Assembly (NCBI RefSeq): GCF_943914685.1
Contig: NZ_CALUCZ010000006.1
Location: 34,757 to 98,756 of the forward strand
From: an uncultured Mobiluncus sp.
GTDB taxonomy: Bacteria > Actinomycetota > Actinomycetes > Actinomycetales > Actinomycetaceae
Reading direction: 5' to 3'
DNA length: 64,000 bases
Shown here piece after piece: positions 44,049 to 52,128 of this stretch (position 1 is its first letter; each line of letters opens with the position of its first letter). Under the pieces are notes generated by a model. The model ran no database searches, was not told the origin of the DNA, and was given only the letters and a program-made list of their open reading frames with translations. Made by a program: the position numbers and the translations under genes.

Positions 44049-45278
44049 ATGCGTGTTGATCTGATGAGTCGGGAATACCCTCCGAAAGTTTACGGGGGTG
44101 CTGGGGTTCACGTCACTGAACTTGCCAAGGTTTTGCGTCAGCGGGCAGAAGTGAGGGTGCACTGTTTTGAGGGTCCGCGTCCCGCGGGTACGGAAGGCGG
44201 CGAGCCGGGGGTCACCGGTTACGACTATCTGGAGGGACTGGCTGACGCGAATGCCGCTATCCGCACTTTGGGAGTGGACCTAGAGTTTGTGGCTGGTGCC
44301 GACGGTGCTGACGTGGTGCATTCCCACACTTGGTACGCCAATATGGGCGGGCATTGGGCTTCCCTCATGTATGACATTCCGCACGTTATTTCCGCGCATT
44401 CCTTGGAACCGCTGCGTCCGTGGAAAGCTGAACAGCTGGGCGGGGGATACCGGATTTCCTCTTGGGCGGAAAAAACCGCTTACGAAGCCGCGGACGCCAT
44501 TGTGGCGGTGTCTCGCGCCATGAAAGACGATATTCTGCGTTGCTACCCCTCTATCGACCCTGACCGCGTCCATGTCATTCATAACGGCATTGACCTAGCA
44601 ACCTGGGACTTCTCCAATATCACTCCCGAATTCCGCAGCCAGGTCTGGGCGGACTACGGACTGACCGAAGGGGCTCCCACGATAGCTTTCGTCGGGCGCA
44701 TTACCCGTCAAAAGGGTCTGCCCTACTTGTTGCGGGCCCTGCGCGACGTACCTGGTGACGCCCAAATCGTCTTGTGCGCAGGAGCTCCCGACACCCCGGA
44801 GATTATGGCGGAAGTCGAAAGTCTGGTGCGCGACCTGCAGCAGGAGCGTCCGGGAGTGGTGTGGATTGCGGATATGCTGGACCGCGCCCACATGATTGCC
44901 CTGTTGACCGGCTCGACCCTGTTTGTGACCCCCTCGATTTACGAACCGCTGGGAATCGTGAACCTAGAGGCGATGGCTTGCGGCTTGCCCGTGGTCGCCA
45001 CCGATACCGGGGGCATTCCCGACGTGGTCGTCGATGGGGAAACCGGCTTTTTGGTGCCCATTGAACAGGTCAATGATGGTACCGGCAAGCCCCTGCACCC
45101 CGAGGAATTCGAGCACGCGATGGCGCAGCGGATTACCGATATGCTGGCCGACCCGTCTAGGGCTCGGGCGATGGGCGAGGCCGGTCGTAAACGTGCCCAA
45201 GAACACTTCACCTGGGAGGCCATTGGGGATAAAACCGTGGCGTTGTACGAAAAAGTCATCGCCCAGCGTCACAATTAA
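44049..45278 (+). CDS. glgM: GT4 glycosyltransferase GlgM (actinobacterial GlgA), ADP-glucose-dependent
   Basis: A 409-residue GT-B fold enzyme. MSREYPPKVYGGAGVHVTEL at the N-terminus and EPLGIVNLEAMACGLPVVAT at the C-terminus are typical of the actinobacterial family first called GlgA and shown in mycobacteria to make maltose-1-phosphate from ADP-glucose and glucose-1-phosphate (GlgM). The GTGG-less nucleotide region reads FVGRITRQKGLPYLLRAL. Divergent glgC supplies ADP-glucose. The 43881-44048 gap holds AT-rich promoter-like DNA but no assured element. Glycogen synthase activity cannot be excluded. Confidence 0.88.
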   Translation: MRVDLMSREYPPKVYGGAGVHVTELAKVLRQRAEVRVHCFEGPRPAGTEGGEPGVTGYDYLEGLADANAAIRTLGVDLEFVAGADGADVVHSHTWYANMGGHWASLMYDIPHVISAHSLEPLRPWKAEQLGGGYRISSWAEKTAYEAADAIVAVSRAMKDDILRCYPSIDPDRVHVIHNGIDLATWDFSNITPEFRSQVWADYGLTEGAPTIAFVGRITRQKGLPYLLRALRDVPGDAQIVLCAGAPDTPEIMAEVESLVRDLQQERPGVVWIADMLDRAHMIALLTGSTLFVTPSIYEPLGIVNLEAMACGLPVVATDTGGIPDVVVDGETGFLVPIEQVNDGTGKPLHPEEFEHAMAQRITDMLADPSRARAMGEAGRKRAQEHFTWEAIGDKTVALYEKVIAQRHN

Positions 45279-45314
45279 CCCAAAGCTCCCCAGCCGCGGA
45301 TAGGAAAGAACAGT

Positions 45315-46103
45315 ATGACTTTGGTCGCCCGGTGTGACAACGTCGAATTGTGGCGCAATCACACCTCAATTTTGCAGGGCCTCAATTGGCAGATTCACCT
45401 AGGACAGCATTGGGTGGTGCTGGGGCCTAACGGGGCGGGGAAAACCACGCTGGTTGATATGCTGGCGGGGCGAATTTACCCCTCGCGCGGACGGGTCGAA
45501 GTTTTGGACGAAGTCTTGGGGAAAACCGAAATCGCCGAGATTCGTCAGCGGGTGGGGTATGCCTCCCCAGCCCTAGCGGGGCAGATTCCTCCCCAGGAAA
45601 CCGTGGAAAAGGCCGTGCTGTCTTCCATTTGGGGGGTGACAGCATCATGGCGGGAGAGCTACGAACCGATAGACCGGCAGCGCGCCCAAGCCTTGATGGG
45701 TATGTTTGAAGTGGCAGACCTGAAAGACCGCGAGTTCGCCACCTTGAGCCAAGGCGAAAAACAGCGCGTTTTGGTGGCCAGGGCTCTCATGATTGACCCG
45801 GAGATGCTGATTTTGGACGAACCGGCCGCTGCCCTGGATCTCGGCGGGCGCGAACTGCTGCTGAGCGGGCTGGCGGAACTGGCTCGTGACCCGAAAAGCC
45901 CGGTTATGGTCATGGTGACTCATCACCTGGAGGAAATCCCTCCCGGCTTTACCCACGCGCTGGCTCTCAAGGAGGGTCGCGTATTCGCCTCGGGACCGCT
46001 CGAAAACGTGCTGACCAGCGAGACTATGAGTGCCATGTATGGCTTGAACCTGGAGATAGCCCACACGGAACAGGGCCGTTACACCGCCAGAATGAAACTT
46101 TAG
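45315..46103 (+). CDS. Stand-alone ABC transporter ATP-binding protein
   Basis: A 262-residue single ATPase domain: Walker A GPNGAGKTTLVD (about residue 37), signature LSQGEKQRVLVARAL, Walker B LILDEP, and switch His in MVTHHLEEIP. The style resembles YlmA/ModF-like ATPases of unknown partner. No permease is adjacent; glgM precedes it and glnA follows. The signature has Gln instead of the usual Gly in LSGGQ. A transport substrate cannot be inferred. Confidence 0.85.
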   Translation: MTLVARCDNVELWRNHTSILQGLNWQIHLGQHWVVLGPNGAGKTTLVDMLAGRIYPSRGRVEVLDEVLGKTEIAEIRQRVGYASPALAGQIPPQETVEKAVLSSIWGVTASWRESYEPIDRQRAQALMGMFEVADLKDREFATLSQGEKQRVLVARALMIDPEMLILDEPAAALDLGGRELLLSGLAELARDPKSPVMVMVTHHLEEIPPGFTHALALKEGRVFASGPLENVLTSETMSAMYGLNLEIAHTEQGRYTARMKL

Positions 46104-46160
46104 ACCAGGAACTGTGAGCCTCCGGGAAACCGCCGAAAGGACTATTGAAGGGAGAAAACC

Positions 46161-47504
46161 GTGGATTCTCGCCAAGAAGACGTGATTCGACAGGTGGGGG
46201 AACACGACGTGAAGTACGTGCGTCTCATGTTCACTGATGTGTTGGGCGTATTGAAATCTGTCACGATTGCGCCGGTAGAACTGGAGCGAGCTTTCACGGA
46301 GGGGGTGGCTTTCGACGGTTCCTCCGTGGAGGGATTCACGCGGGTGGCGGAATCGGATATGCTGCTTTTCCCCGATGCTCAAACGTTCCAGATTATGCCC
46401 CAGCTTGCCGACATTCCGCAGGACACGATCGGTCGAATGTTCTGTGACGTGTACAACCCGGACGGGACTCGTTCGCATTCCGACCCCCGCTACGTGCTGG
46501 AACGTACTATGAAACGGGCACAATCCCTGGGATTCGTACCTTATGCACACCCCGAAATCGAGTTTTACCTGTTCAAACAGCCCGGCAGTCTGGAGGAACG
46601 CCTGCGGCCGGTGGACCAGGGCGGTTACTTTGATCACGTTTCGGCAGGGCCGGGCAACGCGTTTCGCCGGTGGGCGGTGCGAATGCTGGAAGAGTACGGT
46701 ATTTCGGTCGAGTTTTCCCATCACGAGGGCGGCCCCGGACAAAACGAAATCGACTTGCGTTCCGTCGATGCCCTGTCTTGTGCGGATAACCTGGTGACCG
46801 CCCGTGGCGCGATAGAGGACCTAGCCGAAGTCAAAGGTCTGCTGGCGACGTTTATGCCGAAACCGGTTATTGATTTTCCCGGCAATGGGCTGCACGTGCA
46901 TTTTTCGCTGTGGGAGGGCGACCAAAACGCGTTCTATGATCCCGCCGCGGCCGACCACCTGTCTATTGTAGGACGCCAGTTTACCGCCGGTTTGTTGCAC
47001 TATGCCAAGGAAATCTCGGCTATTGTCAATCAGCACGTGAACTCGTACAAGCGGCTGTGGGGCGGAGATGAGGCGCCGGCTTTCGTGTGCTGGGGCCACC
47101 ACAATCCCTCCGCCCTGATTCGTGTGGCGGATCACAAGCCCGGTCTGCACACTTCCACTCGGGTTGAGTACCGGGCTCCTGACCCCGCGATGAATCCGTA
47201 TCTAGGGTTTGCTCTGATTATCGAGGCGGGTTTGAAAGGGATTGAACAGCGCCTGGAACTGCCCGAAGAAGCTGAGGATAACGTGTGGGAGATGAGCGAC
47301 GCCGAACGGAAAGCCTACGGTATCGAGGCGCTGCCGCGCTCTTTGGAAGACGCGATTCGCCACCTGCAGGCCTCCGAGTTGGTGCCGGCGGTGTTGGGTG
47401 AAGAAGTCTTTGACTACGTTTTGCGCACCCGGCTGGCAGAGTGGACCGATTATCGCCACCAGGTGACGGAACAAGAGAAACGCTTGCTGCTGCATCTGCA
47501 TTAG
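46161..47504 (+). CDS. glnA: Type I glutamine synthetase, GlnA2 class
   Basis: A 447-residue ATP-dependent ligase forming glutamine from glutamate and ammonia. Motifs: FDGSSVEGFTRVAESDM (Mg/latch), HHEGGPGQNEIDLR, GNGLHVHFSLW and SYKRLWGGDEAPAFVCWG. At the site where adenylylated enzymes have NLYDLPPE, this one reads NVWEMSDAE, so the Tyr that GlnE modifies is absent. Length and lack of Tyr fit actinobacterial GlnA2. GTG start behind GAAGGGAG. glnE follows. Confidence 0.92.
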   Translation: MDSRQEDVIRQVGEHDVKYVRLMFTDVLGVLKSVTIAPVELERAFTEGVAFDGSSVEGFTRVAESDMLLFPDAQTFQIMPQLADIPQDTIGRMFCDVYNPDGTRSHSDPRYVLERTMKRAQSLGFVPYAHPEIEFYLFKQPGSLEERLRPVDQGGYFDHVSAGPGNAFRRWAVRMLEEYGISVEFSHHEGGPGQNEIDLRSVDALSCADNLVTARGAIEDLAEVKGLLATFMPKPVIDFPGNGLHVHFSLWEGDQNAFYDPAAADHLSIVGRQFTAGLLHYAKEISAIVNQHVNSYKRLWGGDEAPAFVCWGHHNPSALIRVADHKPGLHTSTRVEYRAPDPAMNPYLGFALIIEAGLKGIEQRLELPEEAEDNVWEMSDAERKAYGIEALPRSLEDAIRHLQASELVPAVLGEEVFDYVLRTRLAEWTDYRHQVTEQEKRLLLHLH

Positions 47505-47564
47505 CCAATGCCAAAGGTTCCTGCCTCAATTGGTGGTGGGACTGCGGTGCTGAAAGGGTAAAGA

Positions 47565-50500
47565 ATGGCTCGAGAGTATTCCGAGACGGTGGCCTTGCTG
47601 ACCTCCGGGGTGGAAGATGTCGGGCGCGCCAAGACCCTTTTGACCGCCATTATGCAGGCAGCCCCCCAGATTGAAATCCCGAAACTCATTGAGAACTTGG
47701 GCCAGACCGCGGACCCCGACCTGGTGCTGCTGAGCTTGAATCGAATTTTTTCAGAAGACGCCCGCCACCCGTCAGGCATTACCGCGACGCTGAGCGCCCG
47801 CCAAATCGGAAACCGCACGCTGCGCCTCCTGGGTGCCTCCGAATTTTTTGCCAGCTACCTGGTGACCCACCCGGCGGCCCTTGCGCCCCTGGAACAGCAG
47901 CCCGAACCGGAAACTTACCTTACACGGTTACTGAACGCGGTGGGAGCAAAGAACCTGGGAAGCGACGAAAACCCGTGCTGGGTCGCTGACCCGCAAGTCC
48001 ACGACCTGGAGCTACGCCGGGTTTACTACGCACTGCTGGCGCAGCTGGCGGCCGAGGACCTGTCTCACGCGGGAACGGCGGCGGCCAAAGCCGAGTTTCA
48101 GGCGACTTCCCGGCGCATTAGCGACCTGGTCGACGCGGCTTTGGAGGCCGGTTTGGCGCTGGCACGCCGCGACCACGACCCGGAGGGCCAGATTGCTTTC
48201 ACCGTGGTGGCGATGGGGAAAACCGGGGCGCGGGAACTGAACTATATTTCTGACGTTGATGTTATCTACGTGGGACAAGCCCGGGACGGCGCCGACCTGG
48301 ATAGCGCCGAGGCGAACCGGCGTGCCACCGCGATGGCGCAGGCGCTCGGTTCCTATTGCTCCGCGACCGGCCCGGAACCGGCGCTGTGGGTGCTGGACAC
48401 CGCGTTGCGCCCCGAGGGCAAGGACGGCGCCCTGGTTCGTACTTTGGAGTCTCACCTGGATTATTACCAACGTTGGGCGAAAACTTGGGAGTTCCAGGCG
48501 TTGCTGAAAGCGCGTCCGGCCGCGGGGGACCGTGAACTCGGCGCCCGCTACTTGAGCACCATACGTCCTTTTGTGTGGTCCGCGGTGGAACGCGAAGGCT
48601 TTGTGGAAGATACGCGAGCCATGCGCCGGCGGGTGGAAAAGTTGCTGGATCCAAAGAAAGCCGGACGCGAAATCAAGCTCGGCGCTGGGGGACTGCGCGA
48701 CGTGGAATTTACTGTGCAGCTGCTGCAGTTGGTCCACGGTCGGGTTGATGAGAGCCTGCGGGTGCGCGCGACCCTGGACGCTTTGCAAGCCCTCATCGCC
48801 GGAGGCTACATTGGCCGCGACCAGGGCGAGGAAATGGCGGACTATTACCGTTTCTTGCGCGTCATTGAGCATCGCACCCAGTTGGACCGAATGCGTCGCA
48901 CCCATCTGTTCCCCCAGGACGCCCAGCTGCGCAGGGTCGCGCGTTCCATTGACGTGACCCGTTTTTCTGAGGGGGCGAGACTGACTCAGTCTTGGCAAGA
49001 GGTACGGCAAAAGGTTCGGGGGCTGCACGAGGAAATTTATTACCGCCCGCTGCTGCCTGCCATGGCGAAACTATCGGCAGGGGTGGCCGCCTTGGATAGT
49101 GCCGCTGCGCAGTCCCGGCTGCAAGCTATCGGATACCGCGATCCGAAACGAGCCTTGGAACACATCGAGGCTTTGACCACCGGGGTGAGTCGGCGGGCTG
49201 CGATTCAACGCCAGCTGTTGCCGGTGTTGCTGGATTGGCTCGCCGATGGGGTGGATCCGGACGGCGGTTTGTTGGCTTTCCGGCAAGTGTCTGACGCTTT
49301 GGGGGATACGCATTGGTATCTGGGTTTGCTGCGCGATTCGGGTACGGCCGCCCGGAGTCTGACTCGGTTGCTGTCGTCTTCGCCGCTGGTGGCGGGGTTG
49401 TTGCCCGCTAATCCCGACGCCATTAAGTGGCTTGACGACGAGGCGCAGTTGCGCGGGCGGACTCGTGAGGAGCTGGAGCGCGAAATCCTGGCGTCTTTTG
49501 AGCGCCAACCTGATCTGGATAAGCAAGCCGCGCGGCTGCGGGCAGTGCGGGGTCGGGAGCTGTTGCGGGCGGCTATGGTGGACGTGCTGCAAGGCATTGA
49601 CCCGCTGCGAACTGCTCAGCGTTTGACTGACGTGGGCGAAGCGGTCCTCGCCGGGGCTCTCGATTTGGCGTTGCGAAAGCTCAACGTGCAGCAGCCCTCG
49701 ATTGCTCCTGGTCACAAGGGTGGTGGGGAGCCGCAGTCCTCGCAGGTTGCGCCGGCGACGCCCGAGACGCGCGCTCTGACGTCCGGGGGATATTACGCCG
49801 ACCACTTAGTCGTGGGCATGGGTCGGTTCGGCGGTGGCGAATCCGGCTATGCGTCGGACGCTGACGTGGTGTTTTACTATCGTCCGTGGCGGGATCCGGG
49901 CAATCCGGCGGCGGGATATTTGCCGACCGCTCCAGTGGTGGATTCGCCGACAGCGGGCACAGAGACCGATCCTGCGGCGTCAGAAATTCGCAAACGAGCC
50001 GCGGCGGAGTCGGCGAGCTTGGTTAATGCCGTCAGTTCAATCTTGAGCGGAGCCCAAGCCGGGGCCTGGCGCGTCGACACTGATTTACGTCCCGAGGGTC
50101 GTTCTGGGCCGGTGTCCAAGGACTTGGGGTTGCTGGGGGATTATTTTGCCCGGTGGGCCAGTGCTTGGGAGCGCCAGGCTCTGCTGCGGGCTCGTCCCGT
50201 GGTGGGTTCGCCGGTCTTGCGCACGGATTTTGCCGCGATTGTGGATCCGGTGCGGTTTGACACCCCACCGGAGGCGAAAGAGCTGAAAGAAATCCGGCGG
50301 TTGAAAGCCCGCATGGAGGCCGAACGGATTGGCGGAGGCCAGGTCACCGGTGCGGGCAAGACCGCGGCGGCGGTGCGCCACGTCAAGCTGGGCCCCGGGG
50401 GATTATCTGATGTGGAATGGTCGGTACAATTATTGCAGATGTGCCATGCTAGCGACGTGCCGGGGTTACGTTGTGTGTCTACCGGAGACGCCCTGCGCGC

Positions 50501-50768
50501 GGCTGTAAGCGCGGGGCTGATTTCCGCCCCGGACGCGGAAACCCTGCGTACCGCGTGGATGATGGCCATGTCGATTCGCGCCGCCAATGTGTTGGGTTCG
50601 GGGCGGACTACCGGGAAAAAGCTCGACCTGCTGCCCGTCGATCGTCTCTTGGTGACCACCGCGGCGTTGCTGGGCTATGCAGAGGGCGCTCACCAGGACT
50701 TGACCGACGACTGGATGCGCACCGCGCGCTTGGCCCGCGGGGTCGTGGAACAAATCTTTTACGATTAA
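47565..50768 (+). CDS. glnE: Glutamine synthetase adenylyltransferase/deadenylylase GlnE
   Basis: A 1067-residue bifunctional nucleotidyltransferase with two catalytic domains. The first (GKTGARELNYISDVDVIYV, near residue 225) and second (GRFGGGESGYASDADVVFYY, near residue 760) each carry the G-(S/G)-x-DxD motif, joined by helical regions and LGAGGLRDVEFTVQLLQL / LGPGGLSDVEWSVQLLQM blocks. It modifies a Tyr of GlnA1-type synthetase, probably encoded elsewhere, because the adjacent GlnA lacks it. Its last 108 bp are repeated at 51764. Confidence 0.96.
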   Translation: MAREYSETVALLTSGVEDVGRAKTLLTAIMQAAPQIEIPKLIENLGQTADPDLVLLSLNRIFSEDARHPSGITATLSARQIGNRTLRLLGASEFFASYLVTHPAALAPLEQQPEPETYLTRLLNAVGAKNLGSDENPCWVADPQVHDLELRRVYYALLAQLAAEDLSHAGTAAAKAEFQATSRRISDLVDAALEAGLALARRDHDPEGQIAFTVVAMGKTGARELNYISDVDVIYVGQARDGADLDSAEANRRATAMAQALGSYCSATGPEPALWVLDTALRPEGKDGALVRTLESHLDYYQRWAKTWEFQALLKARPAAGDRELGARYLSTIRPFVWSAVEREGFVEDTRAMRRRVEKLLDPKKAGREIKLGAGGLRDVEFTVQLLQLVHGRVDESLRVRATLDALQALIAGGYIGRDQGEEMADYYRFLRVIEHRTQLDRMRRTHLFPQDAQLRRVARSIDVTRFSEGARLTQSWQEVRQKVRGLHEEIYYRPLLPAMAKLSAGVAALDSAAAQSRLQAIGYRDPKRALEHIEALTTGVSRRAAIQRQLLPVLLDWLADGVDPDGGLLAFRQVSDALGDTHWYLGLLRDSGTAARSLTRLLSSSPLVAGLLPANPDAIKWLDDEAQLRGRTREELEREILASFERQPDLDKQAARLRAVRGRELLRAAMVDVLQGIDPLRTAQRLTDVGEAVLAGALDLALRKLNVQQPSIAPGHKGGGEPQSSQVAPATPETRALTSGGYYADHLVVGMGRFGGGESGYASDADVVFYYRPWRDPGNPAAGYLPTAPVVDSPTAGTETDPAASEIRKRAAAESASLVNAVSSILSGAQAGAWRVDTDLRPEGRSGPVSKDLGLLGDYFARWASAWERQALLRARPVVGSPVLRTDFAAIVDPVRFDTPPEAKELKEIRRLKARMEAERIGGGQVTGAGKTAAAVRHVKLGPGGLSDVEWSVQLLQMCHASDVPGLRCVSTGDALRAAVSAGLISAPDAETLRTAWMMAMSIRAANVLGSGRTTGKKLDLLPVDRLLVTTAALLGYAEGAHQDLTDDWMRTARLARGVVEQIFYD

Positions 50769-50804
50769 CCCCTTGCCGACTCTCCGAAGAGAACTGAGCA
50801 ACCG

Positions 50805-50887
50805 CTCACCTGCAAAATGCAACCACAAGTTGCGGAATATAGATTAGATTCAAGGTGGAGGTGCTGGAATGCAACTGGGGAATTTCT
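50805..50887 (+). repeat. Dispersed leader repeat, copy 1 (upstream of the XRE gene)
   Basis: About 83 bp closely similar to 63631-63713. Conserved landmarks in both copies are CACCTG/GACCTG, GCAAC-N5-GTTGC, TAGATTCAAG exactly 26 bp after GCAAC, and ACTGGGGAATTT; one single-base indel separates them. It begins 36 bp after the glnE stop. Both copies point the same way, about 12.8 kb apart. Confidence 0.8.
50819..50833. promoter_or_regulatory. Candidate operator GCAAC-N5-GTTGC
   Basis: A perfect inverted repeat with five-base arms. The spacer differs from copy 2 (CACAA versus CAAAA) while both arms are unchanged, which suggests a selected protein site, most simply an operator of the XRE protein itself. 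Confidence 0.45.
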
Positions 50888-50944
50888 CACAATGATTTGA
50901 GGGTGCGATGGCACTCGAAAGAATCTAGGTTAGGAGCATTAGAA

Positions 50945-51757
50945 ATGATAATGGCAGAGAAAATCATTCAGCTACGAAAGAAGAACGGTTGGTCACAGGA
51001 AGACTTAGCGGCCGAGTTAGGTGTCAGCAGGCAGGCGATTTCTAAGTGGGAGAGCGCCCGCTCAATACCGGACATTACACGAATTTTGGATATGAGCAAG
51101 ATCTTCTCGGTGAGTACGGATTTCCTGGTCAAAGACGAACTGGAGATGTCCGATGCTACCCCATCTGTTCAGGAATCCACCGTCAGTGATGCTTCTCCCT
51201 CCGGGCTACGAGTCGTTTCCATGGAGGAAGCGGTAGGTTTGCTGGACGTGAAAACACAAAGTTCCAAACTTGCCGCCTGGGGAATCGCGCTGTGCATTTT
51301 TGGGGCTGCCTTTCTGGTGCTGTTTGCATTCCTCATTGATTTTCCGGGAGTGAGACTTTCGGAAAACTTAAGCTTAAGCATTGGTATGGTGGGAATGGTG
51401 ATACTGGTAGGAACCGGCGTGGCTGCGCTCACTGCCTATGGAATGCGAGTTAAACCATTCGAATATCTGGAAAAGGAACCCTTTGAAACGGCTTACGGGG
51501 TGGATGGCATGGCTAAACAACGCCGAGAAAAATTCCATCAAACCTATGTCACCAAACTGATTGGCGCGGGAATACTGTGCATGGCAGCCGTTGTCATGGT
51601 GTTGCTCGGATCAATGTGGAGCGAAGATTCCTCTGGTAATACCACTACACTGGTCAGTTTGATACCCGCAGGGGTCGCTGTTGCCGGCTTCGCGGTGTAC
51701 CTGCTCATCAGTGCGTCCATTCCGATGAGAGCCTTGCGTCAACTTTTACAAGAGTAA
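50945..51757 (+). CDS. Membrane-anchored XRE-family regulator
   Basis: A 270-residue protein. Residues of about 3-60 are a helix-turn-helix of the XRE/Cro type (IIQLRKKNGWSQEDLAAELG, SRQAISKWESARSIP). A polar linker leads to four hydrophobic segments (WGIALCIFGAAFLVLFAFLI, IGMVGMVILVGTGVAALTAY, LIGAGILCMAAVVMVLLG, IPAGVAVAGFAVYLLIS). Such DNA-binding/membrane fusions may act as one-component membrane sensors; the ligand is unknown. The ATG at 50945 follows TAGGAG; an upstream in-frame extension to 50855 is unlikely. Composition is less GC-rich than glnE. It lies between two copies of the glnE tail. Confidence 0.8.
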   Translation: MIMAEKIIQLRKKNGWSQEDLAAELGVSRQAISKWESARSIPDITRILDMSKIFSVSTDFLVKDELEMSDATPSVQESTVSDASPSGLRVVSMEEAVGLLDVKTQSSKLAAWGIALCIFGAAFLVLFAFLIDFPGVRLSENLSLSIGMVGMVILVGTGVAALTAYGMRVKPFEYLEKEPFETAYGVDGMAKQRREKFHQTYVTKLIGAGILCMAAVVMVLLGSMWSEDSSGNTTTLVSLIPAGVAVAGFAVYLLISASIPMRALRQLLQE

Positions 51758-51763
51758 TCCGTG

Positions 51764-51871
51764 GCGGCGCTGCTGGGTTATGCGGAGGGCGCTCACCAGG
51801 ACCTGACCGACGACTGGATGCGCACCGCGCGCTTGGCCCGCGGGGTAGTGGAGCAAATCTTTTACGATTAG
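51764..51871 (+). pseudogene. Duplicated 3' end of glnE
   Basis: 108 bp encoding AALLGYAEGAHQDLTDDW and onward to the stop, exactly the last 35 codons and stop of glnE (50661-50768). The encoded peptide is identical, yet seven codons differ, all silently, including TAA versus TAG. It has no start and no upstream part of the gene. It begins six bp after the XRE stop, so the XRE gene is bracketed by two glnE tails about 1.1 kb apart. Confidence 0.95.
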
Positions 51872-51997
51872 AGTCTTGCGATGCTTTGCGTTTTATCCCT
51901 TGTGATCAGGCCAACGCGTGAAACTGTGGGGTCGGCGCAGCGCGTGGGCACCCGGGTGAGACCTTAGTTTTCGGGACGTGAAAGATTAGTAAAACCC

Positions 51998-52035
51998 TTG
52001 ACTCTCTGAAGTCAGCATGTTAGTTTTAAGACTAA
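51998..52035 (+). promoter_or_regulatory. xyl promoter with overlapping ROK-type operator
   Basis: TTGACT (51998-52003) and TAGTTT (52021-52026) are spaced 17 bp. Overlapping the -10 is TTAGTTTTAAGACTAA (52020-52035), a 16-bp inverted repeat with arms TTAGT/ACTAA, the half-sites of XylR (ROK) operators in Gram-positive bacteria. The long leader to xylA (52036-52128) shows no other feature I recognise. Confidence 0.55.
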
Positions 52036-52128
52036 ACAAAATAGGTTTTTGGAAGGCTGTCATATCAGCGGGGAATAAAGCATAGAATCGCTGGTAATGA
52101 ACGCCGCGAGTGTAAAGGAGCACAGATT

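Noticed and set aside
50769..51871. Insertion sequence or transposon carrying the XRE gene
   Set aside because: There is no transposase, no terminal inverted repeat and no short target duplication; only the glnE-tail repeat is visible.
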